Positions 15,993-24,698 are shown, counted from the first letter of the stretch. The stretch is DNA of 44,936 nucleotides from JBAYJT01 sp041664965 (GCA_041664965.1 JBAYJT010000008.1:1-44936), one strand, 5' to 3'. Notes: a model not told the origin generated them from the letters alone. Program-made: numbers and translations.

Positions 15993-18083
15993 TTATCCCT
16001 TCGCCAACAACGAAATGTCGGCGACGTAGCAAAATAAGTCGCGAAGTTCATGGAGTAAAATTAGTCGATTATTGCGAATTTTTTCGTCCGCAACCATAAC
16101 CATAACGTTATCGAAAAAGTTATCTATCACAACTTTGAGTTCGGCTAAAACTTTCAAGGCTTCAGTGTAAAAACCCTCTTCATACAAAGGAGCGATAAGA
16201 TCTCTTGCTTCTTTAATCTCAGATGCCAACTGCCTTTCAGCATCTTCTGTGCATAAATCCAAATTAAAGCCTTCTGGCAAAAGAAGACCTATTTTTTTCA
16301 AAATATTGTTCACACGTTTGTGAGCAGCTATCAAAGCTCCCGCCTGTGGTTCAGCTTCAAAAATGCGTACTGCTTGGACACGACGATTAAAATCTACCAA
16401 AGAAGTTGGATAGCGCGCCAAAACAGCATGTATAATATTAGATTCTATACCCTGCTCCGCATACCAGCTACGCAGGCGCTCAAATATAAAATCTAGGACT
16501 TGAGATACAAACGTTTTTGGAAATTCAAAATTATACGTAGAACAAGTAAATTCGATTAATTTCTTCAGATCTAAATCAACTTGCTTTTCAATTAAAATTC
16601 TAACAATTGCTAAGGCTGCTCGACGCAGTGCAAATGGGTCTTTATCGCCTGTTGGAACTTGGCCCATACTAAAAATGCCAACTAAATGATCAATACGATC
16701 TGCTAAAGCCACCACCAAAGCTATGTCATTACCTGGCAATGCATCCCCGGAATAACGTGGTAAATAGTGGTCACGCACCGCTGCAGCAACCACCTGAGGC
16801 TCTTGTTGATGTAGAGCGTAGTAATATCCCATCACACCTTGTAGCTCTGGTATTTCCCGAACTACACTAGTCATTAAATCGGCTTTAGATAAAAAGGCTG
16901 CGCGCTCTGCTAATGTAGCGTCCGCCCCAATTTCTTTAGATATAAACGCTGCCAATTTTTCCATCCGCTTAGTTTTATCGTACAGGCTGCCTAGCTTACT
17001 TTGGTAAACAACATCTTTTAAGCGATCAACATAATCGGAAAGAGGTTTTTGCAAATCCACATGGTAGAAAAATTCCGCATCATTCAAACGAGCCCGCATC
17101 ACACGTTCATTTCCACTGATAACTCGCTTTTCGTCTTTACTTTTAATATTGCTAAGCGCAACAAAGTAAGGCAAAAGCCCTCCTTTTTCATCTACCAAGT
17201 AAAAATATCTTTGGTGATTACGCATAACCGCCTTCAAAATTTCAAGCGGCATATTTAAAAATTTAGTGTTAAAAGCACATAAAAGAGCAACAGGATACTC
17301 AACCATTCCAGTTACTTCATTTAGTAAATCTTCGTCGATGACTACAGTACCGCGCTGTCCAGCAAGCTCAGATAGCTGAGAGCGAATCATTTCCTTACGC
17401 TGTTCAATATCGACAATAACAAAACCCGTTGTTGATAAAATTTCCACGTACTGCGAAGCATGAGTGATTTCTATGGGATCCGGATGATGAAAACGATGTC
17501 CATAAGTAATGCGCCCAGCCTCTATACCTAAAATTTTGGCTTGAACAACCTGATTTGCGTACAACATAATAATCCAATGCACAGGGCGCACAAATGTTTC
17601 ATTAGTATTTCCCCAACGCATAGCTTTAGGTAAAGACAGCTTTTTAACAGCATCCTCAATAATACCGCACATAAGATTTATTGTTTTTACGCCCGGCTGA
17701 GGTTTACGACACATAACCCAAGTTCCAGCTGAAGTTTTATGCTTTTGGAGCTCAGAAACAGTAACCCCACAAGATGCAGCAAAACCAATACAAGCCTGCG
17801 TGGGAGCACCATCCTCATTAAAAGCTGCGCTAAAAGCGGGCCCACGCTTTTCAACAACATGATCTTTCTGCTTGTCAGCTAAATCTCGTATCAAGACTGC
17901 TAACCGTCTAGGACTAGCATATGCCACCGCTCTACCATAACTCAGTTCAGCATTTTGCAAACCTTGCTCAACATTAAATGCCAAATCGGCAACCAATCCT
18001 TGTAGAGACTTGGCTGGCAGCTCTTCCGTACCAATTTCTAGTAAAAAATCAGCTTGAGAAATATTATTATCTTCTTGTATCAT
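15993..18083 (-). CDS. glyS: Glycyl-tRNA synthetase beta subunit
   Basis: This 696-residue protein is full length for the beta subunit of the bacterial alpha2-beta2 enzyme that charges tRNA-Gly. Diagnostic stretches include FLLEIGTEELPAKSL at the N-terminus, AMRWGNTNETFVRPVHWI near residue 155, FLNMPLEILKAVMRNHQRYF near 280 and the C-terminal helical anticodon-binding region. It follows glyQ by 17 bp in one operon. The Shine-Dalgarno sequence is weak, so translation may depend on coupling to glyQ. Confidence 0.97.
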   Translation of the reverse strand: MIQEDNNISQADFLLEIGTEELPAKSLQGLVADLAFNVEQGLQNAELSYGRAVAYASPRRLAVLIRDLADKQKDHVVEKRGPAFSAAFNEDGAPTQACIGFAASCGVTVSELQKHKTSAGTWVMCRKPQPGVKTINLMCGIIEDAVKKLSLPKAMRWGNTNETFVRPVHWIIMLYANQVVQAKILGIEAGRITYGHRFHHPDPIEITHASQYVEILSTTGFVIVDIEQRKEMIRSQLSELAGQRGTVVIDEDLLNEVTGMVEYPVALLCAFNTKFLNMPLEILKAVMRNHQRYFYLVDEKGGLLPYFVALSNIKSKDEKRVISGNERVMRARLNDAEFFYHVDLQKPLSDYVDRLKDVVYQSKLGSLYDKTKRMEKLAAFISKEIGADATLAERAAFLSKADLMTSVVREIPELQGVMGYYYALHQQEPQVVAAAVRDHYLPRYSGDALPGNDIALVVALADRIDHLVGIFSMGQVPTGDKDPFALRRAALAIVRILIEKQVDLDLKKLIEFTCSTYNFEFPKTFVSQVLDFIFERLRSWYAEQGIESNIIHAVLARYPTSLVDFNRRVQAVRIFEAEPQAGALIAAHKRVNNILKKIGLLLPEGFNLDLCTEDAERQLASEIKEARDLIAPLYEEGFYTEALKVLAELKVVIDNFFDNVMVMVADEKIRNNRLILLHELRDLFCYVADISLLAKG

Positions 18084-18100
18084 AATTTTTTATGAATTAT

Positions 18101-19024
18101 TTATTCTTTTTCCCTTTTTAATAACGGAAAACCCATCTTTTCTCGTTCTTTGAAATAACACTCAGCAACTGCCTTGGCTAAAGCCCGCACACGCAAAATA
18201 TAGCGTTGCCTTTCGCTAACAGACAAGGCTCCGCGCGCATCCAATAAATTAAAAGCATGAGAGGCATGTAGTACCATTTCATAAGCCGGCAAGGACAATT
18301 CTGCCGCCAATAAACGCTGGCAATCACTTTCGAAAACATTAAAATTATTGCCTAGCATCGCCGTATCAGCGTAGGTAAAATTATAGCGTGACATTTCTTT
18401 TTCGTTTTGCAAAAACACATCGCCATACGTAACACGACCAGATCTGCTCTCGCTCCAGACGATATCATACATATTATCTACGCCTTGCAAATCCATAGCC
18501 AATCGTTCTAGGCCGTAAGTAATTTCACCAGCTACTGGTTTACAGTCCAAGCCACCGACTTGTTGAAAATAGGTAAACTGTGTAATTTCCATGCCATTTT
18601 GCCACACTTCCCATCCAACTCCCCAGGCGCCTAGGGTCGGCGATTCCCAGTTGTCTTCAACGAAACGAATATCATCGACCAAAGTATCCACACCTAAAGC
18701 GCGCAAGGAATTTAAATAAAGTTCCTGAATATTAGAAGGCGATGGTTTTAAGATAACTTGCAGTTGATAATAATGCTGGCTGCGATTAGGATTTTCACCA
18801 TAACGACCATCAGCAGGGCGCCTACAAGGTTGGGCATAAACCGCAGACCATGGCTCTGGACCTATAGCGCGCAAAAATGATCCTGGATGAAAAGTACCCG
18901 CCCCCACTTCCAAATCTAGAGGCTGCAATAAAACACAACCTTGCTGCATCCAATATTGTTGCAGCTTCAAGATCAAATCTTGAAAGGTGAGGAAATTATT
19001 TGTTGTACGTTTCGATTTGTTCAC
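18101..19024 (-). CDS. glyQ: Glycyl-tRNA synthetase alpha subunit
   Basis: This 307-residue class II synthetase subunit carries glycine and ATP binding for tRNA-Gly charging. Diagnostic stretches are FQDLILKLQQYW, QPLDLEVGAGTFHP, the motif 2 region PCRRPADGRYGENPNR, and GLERLAMDLQGV in motif 3. It is the first gene of the glyQS operon. Its upstream region contains interspersed repeat copy 4, 22 bp before the start, so the repeat is either in the leader or at the promoter. Confidence 0.97.
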   Translation of the reverse strand: MNKSKRTTNNFLTFQDLILKLQQYWMQQGCVLLQPLDLEVGAGTFHPGSFLRAIGPEPWSAVYAQPCRRPADGRYGENPNRSQHYYQLQVILKPSPSNIQELYLNSLRALGVDTLVDDIRFVEDNWESPTLGAWGVGWEVWQNGMEITQFTYFQQVGGLDCKPVAGEITYGLERLAMDLQGVDNMYDIVWSESRSGRVTYGDVFLQNEKEMSRYNFTYADTAMLGNNFNVFESDCQRLLAAELSLPAYEMVLHASHAFNLLDARGALSVSERQRYILRVRALAKAVAECYFKEREKMGFPLLKREKE

Positions 19025-19045
19025 AAATTTACCTAAAGAATCACA

Positions 19046-19078
19046 AAAACATGTCTACACGTTTTCTTTATAAATCAA
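19046..19078 (-). repeat. Interspersed 33-bp repeat, copy 4
   Basis: Reverse orientation, reading AAAACATGTCTACACG to TAAATCAA on the + strand. It lies just upstream of glyQ. Confidence 0.85.
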
Positions 19079-19130
19079 TATATTACGATTTTAAGTTGGG
19101 TTTTAGGTTATCTTACAAGAACAAGTAATC

Positions 19131-19180
19131 CACAACTCATCATTCATCATTCATCATTCATAATTCATAATTCATAATTT
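19131..19180. repeat. ATTCATCATTCATAATT short array
   Basis: Six to seven tandem units of TCATCAT/TTCATAAT between glyQ and the dsbA-like gene. Confidence 0.7.
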
Positions 19181-19184
19181 TCCT

Positions 19185-20027
19185 TCACTTACCCCTAACC
19201 TTGTTAATCGCCTTGACTAAATCATCGGATCCAACCTCGCCTAAAACAAATTCAACTTTACTGCCTTGGCGATTAATAAAAATAAAGGCTGGCGTTGCAA
19301 TTAATTTAAGATCTTTTGCTAGCTGCGCATTATATTTAATAACATCATCAGTTGCTTTGTCGTTTATATCCTGGAGAAATTTCTTTTCATCCAAACCAAT
19401 AGATTTGGCTATTTGCAGAACTTTATCGCTACTTAGAGCACCATCAGCCGCAAATAGAGCATCGTGCATTTCTTGATATTTGCCATATTTTTTTGCGACT
19501 ACCGCAGCTTTTGCCGCATAAATTGAATCGTTACCAAAAATTGGCCAATCCATGAAAATAACCTGCAGTTTCGCATCACCTTTAACCAAATTATTCACAG
19601 TTGGACTCATAGCTTTACAGTGTCCGCACTGATAATCAAAAACATCTACCATAACTACATCGCCCTTAGGATTACCAATGGCAAAGTGTTGATCAGTGTT
19701 TAGCAAGTCAGAGGTGTGCTTAACGATTTGAGATTTAGTATCCGATTGCATTTTATCCATTTCTTGATTACGTAGAGCTTGTGAAGCTTCGCGTAAAATC
19801 TGTGGATTTTGCACTATGTAATCGTGAATTATACTTTGCAACGCTTTGACTTGCTCGGGAGTAAAACTAGTTTGCCCCGCTGAGAGCTGAGAAGTAGCTG
19901 GCGCATGGGGTTGCACAGCCTTCACAGCCGCTGCCTTGTGATGTTTGGCATAAACAGGAGTAGATACAATACTAAAACCTGCCAAGCTTATAGCCAATAC
20001 TGCGTTGATAAGATGTTTCTTTTGCAT
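19185..20027 (-). CDS. DsbA/Com1-family periplasmic thiol-disulfide protein
   Basis: This 280-residue protein has a signal peptide ending at VYA (about residue 27), an Ala/Lys/Pro-rich stretch, a helical dimerisation-type region (about 55-110) and a thioredoxin-fold DsbA domain with active site CGHC (C134-C137) and cis-proline TP (245-246). The arrangement matches Com1 of Coxiella and DsbA2-like proteins of Legionella, which introduce or rearrange disulfides in exported proteins. Its Shine-Dalgarno GAGGG lies in one arm of an inverted repeat (20031-20086), suggesting translational control. It stands alone. Confidence 0.9.
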   Translation of the reverse strand: MQKKHLINAVLAISLAGFSIVSTPVYAKHHKAAAVKAVQPHAPATSQLSAGQTSFTPEQVKALQSIIHDYIVQNPQILREASQALRNQEMDKMQSDTKSQIVKHTSDLLNTDQHFAIGNPKGDVVMVDVFDYQCGHCKAMSPTVNNLVKGDAKLQVIFMDWPIFGNDSIYAAKAAVVAKKYGKYQEMHDALFAADGALSSDKVLQIAKSIGLDEKKFLQDINDKATDDVIKYNAQLAKDLKLIATPAFIFINRQGSKVEFVLGEVGSDDLVKAINKVRGK

Positions 20028-20030
20028 ATT

Positions 20031-20086
20031 AAAGTTCCCTCGTTGTTCAAGAAAGTTGTTAAGTTTAAACGAAAAGTGGGAACTTT
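20031..20086 (-). promoter_or_regulatory. Inverted repeat covering the dsbA/com1 ribosome-binding site
   Basis: AAAGTTCCC (20031-20039) and GGGAACTTT (20078-20086) form a perfect 9-bp pair across 38 bases. On the minus-strand transcript the 3' arm GGGAACTTT contains the GGG of the Shine-Dalgarno and ends 3 bases before the ATG, so the hairpin would block ribosome access. Confidence 0.5.
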
Positions 20087-20137
20087 ACAAAAATAAGACG
20101 CGAATTAGACATGAATTGGACGCGATGAATCACGTCT

Positions 20138-20812
20138 CTACGTCTTAATCCACACTGACTCATGGATCTTGCGACCAGCATCTAAGCCAATCTGAGCGAA
20201 TTTACTCATCGCACGAGGAATAAAAAACTTAGGCGACTCACTCCTCACAAAGCCTTTATCTAAATTCACCAGTTGAAAAACACTTTCAGCATAATCTTGC
20301 CAATCGCTAGCAAAATGCAAATAGCCACCTGGTTTAAGTTTGGCATGAAGAAGCCGTAAAAAAGAACTTTGTATAAGACGTCTTTTGTGATGGCGGCGCT
20401 TGGGCCAAGGATCCGGAAAGAAAATTCGCACAGCGCTAAGACTAGCATCTGGAATGTTTTGCGTCAGAACTTCTACTGCATCGTTTTGGTAAACCCGTAA
20501 ATTTTTAACACCATAAGCTTTAGCTTCGCTAAGCAAGCCCACAACACCAGGGCGATAAACCTCAATCCCAATATAATCATTTTGCGGAAAATCTATAGCA
20601 GCCTTCAGTAAAGCCGTTCCATCGCCAAAGCCAATCTCCAAAAAAAGTGGCGCCTTACGGCCAAAGACAAGCTTTGAATCTAAAATCCCAGTTTCTATTT
20701 CCAAACCATATTCCGCCCAAAGTTTAACAAACTCTTCCTCTCTTTCTGAAGAAAGTTTTCTTTCGCGACGTATAAAACTGCGAATTGTTCTAATTTTTCT
20801 CTCGCCTAACAC
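20138..20812 (-). CDS. trmB: tRNA (guanine-N7-)-methyltransferase
   Basis: This 224-residue SAM-dependent methyltransferase modifies G46 in the variable loop of tRNA. Visible motifs are the SAM loop EIGFGDG (59-65), IGIEVYRPG (81-89), the acidic NDAVEVL (110-116), the family hallmark FFPDPWPKRRHHKRR (131-145) and HFASDW. Length is normal. It stands alone between the com1-like gene and repeat copy 5. Confidence 0.96.
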   Translation of the reverse strand: MLGERKIRTIRSFIRRERKLSSEREEEFVKLWAEYGLEIETGILDSKLVFGRKAPLFLEIGFGDGTALLKAAIDFPQNDYIGIEVYRPGVVGLLSEAKAYGVKNLRVYQNDAVEVLTQNIPDASLSAVRIFFPDPWPKRRHHKRRLIQSSFLRLLHAKLKPGGYLHFASDWQDYAESVFQLVNLDKGFVRSESPKFFIPRAMSKFAQIGLDAGRKIHESVWIKT

Positions 20813-20828
20813 TTTAAAATATAACTCA

Positions 20829-20861
20829 TTGTTTTATAAAGAATTCACGTAGACATGTTTT
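20829..20861 (+). repeat. Interspersed 33-bp repeat, copy 5
   Basis: TTGTTTTATAAAG at the left, TAGACATGTTTT at the right. Immediately followed by the hairpin at 20865. Confidence 0.85.
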
Positions 20862-20864
20862 TGT

Positions 20865-20889
20865 CAATACCGTGTTTTTTACGGTATTG
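20865..20889. repeat. Hairpin CAATACCGT / ACGGTATTG
   Basis: A 9-bp perfect stem with a 7-base GTTTTTT loop. A partly matching segment (CCCGTGTTTTTCCCGGTATTGCC) lies near 10134, so this may be another small repeat. No T-run follows. Confidence 0.55.
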
Positions 20890-20954
20890 CCAACTTGAAT
20901 TTACCTTTTAATCTAGGAAATCGCAAATCAAACAGGCAAAACCAAAGTTGCAAC

Positions 20955-21629
20955 ATGTTTATATACTTAGACGAATCAGGTGATTTGGGATTTAACTTTA
21001 AAAAAGAATCCTCATCACATTTTGTAATAACATTACTTATATGCGAAAACTCACCTACGGTTTTTAGCTTCAAAACAGCTGTAAAACATACAGCAAAAAG
21101 AAAGCTAATGAAGTTTGCAAAAACCAATGTTCCAAAAGAACTGAAAAGCACACAAACTCTGCTCAACGTTAAGAGATATTTCATAGACAACTTACGCAAA
21201 CAGCCTAATCAAGCATGGAGCATATACGCCATAATTCTGGACAAAAGAGAACTTCTTGAAAAAACAACGGCAAAACCTGAAAAACACAGATTATATAATT
21301 TGCTATCGAAAATCATTTTACAGACAGTAGATTTCTCCAGTGATCACAAAAATAAATCAGTACAACTAATAGTCGATAAGTCCAAAGGTAAAAAAGAAAG
21401 GGAGATTTTTAATCAGTACATAAAAACCAACATAGAAAGCATCTTAGACATTGACATGCAATTTCGCATAAACCATGAAAAATCTCATAATAGTGCTGGG
21501 CTGCAAGCAGTTGATTTATTCTGTGCTGGATTTAGCAGAAAATATTCGTACAACGATACTCATTGGTATGATTTATTCAAGGACAAAATTCGCAAAGAAA
21601 TCTTATTTGATGGGAACAAACACAAATAA
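20955..21629 (+). CDS. DUF3800 domain protein
   Basis: From the ATG at 20955 this is 224 residues. It opens with FIYLDESGDLGF and carries HNSAGLQAVDLFCAG near the C-terminus, both hallmarks of DUF3800, whose acidic residues resemble an RNase H-like nuclease site; biochemical function is not established. An upstream TTG (20895) is open in frame but has no support. DUF3800 genes are often found in accessory and defence-linked regions, and this one sits beside decayed mobile-gene fragments (21753, 15505). Confidence 0.8.
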   Translation: MFIYLDESGDLGFNFKKESSSHFVITLLICENSPTVFSFKTAVKHTAKRKLMKFAKTNVPKELKSTQTLLNVKRYFIDNLRKQPNQAWSIYAIILDKRELLEKTTAKPEKHRLYNLLSKIILQTVDFSSDHKNKSVQLIVDKSKGKKEREIFNQYIKTNIESILDIDMQFRINHEKSHNSAGLQAVDLFCAGFSRKYSYNDTHWYDLFKDKIRKEILFDGNKHK

Positions 21630-21632
21630 AAA

Positions 21633-21721
21633 AGACGGCGCCCGCTATGTCGATCTAATCCTAAGGCTAGCCCACAAATTGCAGGGAACACCAAAGGCAC
21701 ATAACAAGGAATTACCCGTCT
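21633..21721 (+). repeat. ~90-bp element with short terminal inverted repeats, copy 1
   Basis: It starts AGACGGCGCCC and ends GGAATTACCCGTCT, so AGACGG/CCGTCT form 6-bp inverted ends. The second copy (24453-24544) shares both ends (17 bp at the left, about 24 bp at the right) but differs in the middle. The frame reads as protein (KKDGARYVDL...AHNKELPV), so it may be a remnant of a coding element rather than a MITE. Confidence 0.55.
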
Positions 21722-21752
21722 ATTTGATGATTATTATCCACTATTTTAATAA

Positions 21753-21923
21753 AAAATCAAATTAGCAATTGGCTACGCAGTGCGTACCCAATCTAAAAAC
21801 TCAGCCATCCCTCAACTCAATCCAAACCTTTCCTGGACACATTATCGAGCCTTAATGCGTGAAGACGGCCGTCGATCTAACTACCTCGTCACCACACGGA
21901 AAGTACTCGCTTGTATGCCCTGA
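21753..21923 (+). pseudogene. Remnant of a DUF1016 (YhcG-type) nuclease gene
   Basis: An open frame of 56 codons contains IPQLNPNLSWTHYRALM, a signature of the N-terminal domain of DUF1016 PD-(D/E)XK proteins. The rest of the ~350-residue protein is absent and the frame ends at a TGA after an unrelated tail. Its end overlaps the 3' end of the minus-strand gene at 21881. Inactive fragment. Confidence 0.6.
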
Positions 21924-22276
21924 GCGCTGCCGACTTGCGCCGACATCAAAGTAATACTCGTTATGCAGGGCACGCGAAAGGCAATAGGTTTGACGCGAAA
22001 GAACCACTGTTCATAACTTTGCGAACCTTTGCCAGTAGATGTTTTGACATCTCTCTTGACTGGCTCTATCAAATTACTATCGAACTCTTTCAAATACCAC
22101 TTCACTTTGTTTTGAGTTCCTGTAGCAAGCTTAATCGAAAAACCAGCTTCATTTTTGCTAACAACCACGCCTTTATTCGGGTCGCTTAGGTTATTAGTTT
22201 CTGCGAAAACAAGCGACACAAACATCAAAAAAACCATTGACGCAACAGTAATTAAAATATTTTTTACTTTCTTCAT
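21881..22276 (-). CDS. Exported small protein, weakly chagasin (I42)-like
   Basis: This 131-residue protein has a clear signal peptide (hydrophobic 7-23, cleavage near VFA). The mature part GFSIKLATGTQNKVKWYLKE followed by GKGSQSYEQWFFRV resembles the order of strands in I42 cysteine-protease inhibitors. However, the NPTTGY loop that inserts into the protease is not present, and the terminal RPW-type strand seems lost. The last ~15 residues are encoded antisense to a DUF1016 remnant, so the C-terminus may have been replaced by junk sequence after a deletion. Function unknown; possibly a decaying inhibitor. Confidence 0.5.
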   Translation of the reverse strand: MKKVKNILITVASMVFLMFVSLVFAETNNLSDPNKGVVVSKNEAGFSIKLATGTQNKVKWYLKEFDSNLIEPVKRDVKTSTGKGSQSYEQWFFRVKPIAFRVPCITSITLMSAQVGSAQGIQASTFRVVTR

Positions 22277-22311
22277 AATGTTATACCTATTAAGACAGTG
22301 CTAAAATCAAC

Positions 22312-22353
22312 AATTCCTCATTCATCATTCATAATTCATCATTCATAATTAAT
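22312..22353. repeat. ATTCATCATTCATAATT short array
   Basis: Four to five units between the minus-strand gene and parE, ending about 40 bp before the parE -10. Confidence 0.7.
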
Positions 22354-22370
22354 TTCTATCCCAATCCTCA

Positions 22371-22399
22371 GTGAAAATCCAGAAATACTGTGCTAATAT
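22371..22399 (+). promoter_or_regulatory. Probable parE promoter
   Basis: GTGAAA (22371-22376), a 17-base spacer, and TAATAT (22394-22399) preceded by TGC as an extended -10. The leader would be about 42 bases. Confidence 0.5.
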
Positions 22400-22447
22400 T
22401 GCCCGCAAACATTAGAGCTTTCTTAGCATCTTAGAAATAGAGAACCC

Positions 22448-24367
22448 ATGAGCGACAAAAAACACGACAAAAAAAACAGTTACAACGCAGAAGCCATCGA
22501 GGTTTTAAGCGGTTTAGATCCGGTTAAAAGACGCCCTGGCATGTACACTGACACTTCTTCACCGAATCACTTGGCACAAGAAGCTATAGATAATAGCGTC
22601 GATGAAGCTATGGCCGGCTTTGCCAGCACAGTTGAAGTAACTATTCATGCTGACAATTCTTTAAGCGTTACTGACGATGGCCGCGGTATGCCGACGGACA
22701 TTCATCCAGAAGAAAAAATTTCTGGCGTCGAGCTGATTTTAACTCGCTTGCATGCAGGCGCTAAATTTTCTGATAAGCATTATCGCTTCTCTGGCGGCTT
22801 ACATGGCGTTGGTATTTCCGTGGTAAATGCACTCTCCTCACGCCTAGAAGTAACCGTTAAGCGGGATGGTAAAATCAGCCAAATGGCTTTTCAAGATGGC
22901 GATCCGGTAGAAAAATTAAAAGTAATAGGAACCACAGGACCTCGCGACAGCGGCACTAGCATACACTTTTGGCCTAACCAAACTTATTTTGATTCCACTA
23001 AATTTGTTTTACCTCTTTTAAAACATCTACTTCGCGCCAAAGCGGTGCTTTGTCCCGGCTTAAAAGTTAAGTTAAATAACGAACAAACTGGCGAAGTTGA
23101 TGAATGGCATTTTGCCGACGGCCTTGTAGCTTACATAAACACAGCTTTAGCTGGTTTTACAACCATTCCAGAAGCACCTTTCACTGGCAATTTTGCAACT
23201 GAAAATGAAGTAGCTGAATGGGCGATCGCCTGGGTAGCCGAAGAAAAAGCTGTCTTGTGTGAAAGCTATGTAAACCTAGTCCCCACTCTACAAGGCGGCA
23301 CGCATGTTAACGGCTTAAGAGGTGGATTAAGCGATGCTATGCGCGAATTTTGTGACATAAGAAAAATCCTGCCACGCGGCGTCAAACTTAGTCCGGAAGA
23401 CATTTGGGAAAATTGTAATTACGTTTTATCCGTAAAACTGCACGAACCGCAATTTTCCGGTCAAACTAAAGAACGCCTTACTTCGCGCCAATCAGCTGTG
23501 TTTGTCGCAGGCGTTGTGAAAGATGCTTTTAGTCTATGGCTCAATCAAAACGTCGCCAGCGGCGAGGCTTTGGCTAATATTGTCATTCAAAATGCACAAA
23601 AACGTTTAAGTTTAGAAAAAAAAGTGGAGAGAAAAAAAGTTGTTTCTGGCCCGCAATTGCCAGGCAAACTAGCCGATTGCGTATCTCAAGATCCAAGCCG
23701 CGGTGAATTATTTTTAGTCGAGGGCGATTCTGCCGGCGGCTCCGCCAAACAAGCCAGAGATCGCGAAACGCAAGCCATCATGCCGCTTCGCGGAAAAATT
23801 TTAAATACTTGGGAAGTGCCAAGCGATCAAATTTTAGCCTCACAAGAAATTCACAACATTTCAGTCGCCCTTGGAATTGATCCTAATACTGACAACTTAG
23901 AAAAACTGCGCTATCACAAGATTTGCATCTTAGCCGATGCCGATTCCGATGGCCTCCACATCGCCACTTTGCTTTGCGCTCTATTTCTCAAACATTTTCG
24001 CGCTATAGTTAAAGCTGGTCACGTTTATGTCGCCATGCCGCCGCTTTATCGCATCGATATAGGTAAAGAAGTTTATTACGCCCTAGATGACGAAGAAAAA
24101 CAGGGAATTTTAGATCGTCTTGCAGCCGAAAAAAAATCTGGCACACCTAACGTACAGCGTTTTAAAGGTTTAGGTGAAATGAACCCACCACAACTTCGCG
24201 AAACCACCATGGCACCCGAAACCCGCCGTCTAGTGCAATTAACCATCGAGGACGATGCCGAAAACGTCAACGAACTCATGGACATGCTCCTCGCCAAAAA
24301 ACGCTCTCCTGACCGCCGTGTATGGCTAGAAACCAAAGGCAACTTGGCGGATGCTGGTCAATTGTGA
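22448..24367 (+). CDS. parE: DNA topoisomerase IV subunit B
   Basis: This 639-residue ATPase subunit works with ParC to decatenate daughter chromosomes. GHKL ATP-binding motifs are EAIDNSVDEA (45-54), DDGRGMP (76-82) and GGLHGVGISVVNALS (about 117-131). The TOPRIM domain has EGDSAGGSAKQARDR (about 424-438) and DADSDG (about 496-501), both metal-binding. The motif RPGMYTD and the absence of the GyrB-specific insertion favour ParE over GyrB. It stands alone; no partner parC is in the window. Confidence 0.95.
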   Translation: MSDKKHDKKNSYNAEAIEVLSGLDPVKRRPGMYTDTSSPNHLAQEAIDNSVDEAMAGFASTVEVTIHADNSLSVTDDGRGMPTDIHPEEKISGVELILTRLHAGAKFSDKHYRFSGGLHGVGISVVNALSSRLEVTVKRDGKISQMAFQDGDPVEKLKVIGTTGPRDSGTSIHFWPNQTYFDSTKFVLPLLKHLLRAKAVLCPGLKVKLNNEQTGEVDEWHFADGLVAYINTALAGFTTIPEAPFTGNFATENEVAEWAIAWVAEEKAVLCESYVNLVPTLQGGTHVNGLRGGLSDAMREFCDIRKILPRGVKLSPEDIWENCNYVLSVKLHEPQFSGQTKERLTSRQSAVFVAGVVKDAFSLWLNQNVASGEALANIVIQNAQKRLSLEKKVERKKVVSGPQLPGKLADCVSQDPSRGELFLVEGDSAGGSAKQARDRETQAIMPLRGKILNTWEVPSDQILASQEIHNISVALGIDPNTDNLEKLRYHKICILADADSDGLHIATLLCALFLKHFRAIVKAGHVYVAMPPLYRIDIGKEVYYALDDEEKQGILDRLAAEKKSGTPNVQRFKGLGEMNPPQLRETTMAPETRRLVQLTIEDDAENVNELMDMLLAKKRSPDRRVWLETKGNLADAGQL

Positions 24368-24452
24368 ATCGGGATAGGTATTAGATAAATGAAGATTGGT
24401 ATCGTCTCTATAGAAACAGGATTATCGAAGAATGTCAATTTTAGACAAAAAA

Positions 24453-24544
24453 AGACGGCGCCCACTATGTGTAACTCCAAAAGATCAACGGACTCACCGA
24501 TGGAAAATCCTACCTATTGGCACATAATAAGGAATTACCCGTCT
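24453..24544 (+). repeat. ~90-bp element with short terminal inverted repeats, copy 2
   Basis: It begins AGACGGCGCCC and ends GGAATTACCCGTCT, as in copy 1 at 21633; the internal reading frame is broken by a stop. The 24368-24698 gap holds only this element, a short ATTCATAATTT piece (24607 region) and the EamA fragment at 24623. Confidence 0.55.
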
Positions 24545-24622
24545 TGTTGAGTTTTACTCGAACGCCGAAATAAATTCAAGTACTTTTGTTGTTTTTTATC
24601 GCACAATTCATAATTTTTCCGT

Positions 24623-24692
24623 ATGAAAACCAACCTACGCGCTTTTCTGCTTCTTACCATACTCAGCCTCATGTAGAATTTTAGCTTCATTT
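24623..24692 (+). pseudogene. Duplicated 5' fragment of the EamA transporter gene
   Basis: About 70 bp starting ATGAAAACCAACCTACGCGC repeat the first 23 codons of the intact transporter gene at 25245 with a few changes. One change turns a Trp codon (TGG) into TAG. After that the similarity ends. This is a non-functional partial duplicate, 622 bp upstream of the parent. Confidence 0.85.
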
Positions 24693-24698
24693 TTTGGC

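Noticed and set aside
15894..16037. 47-codon gene overlapping the Rpn remnant (ATGA) and the end of glyS
   Set aside because: No family, no ribosome-binding site beyond the coupling, and it overlaps a well-supported gene; more likely part of the same decayed segment.
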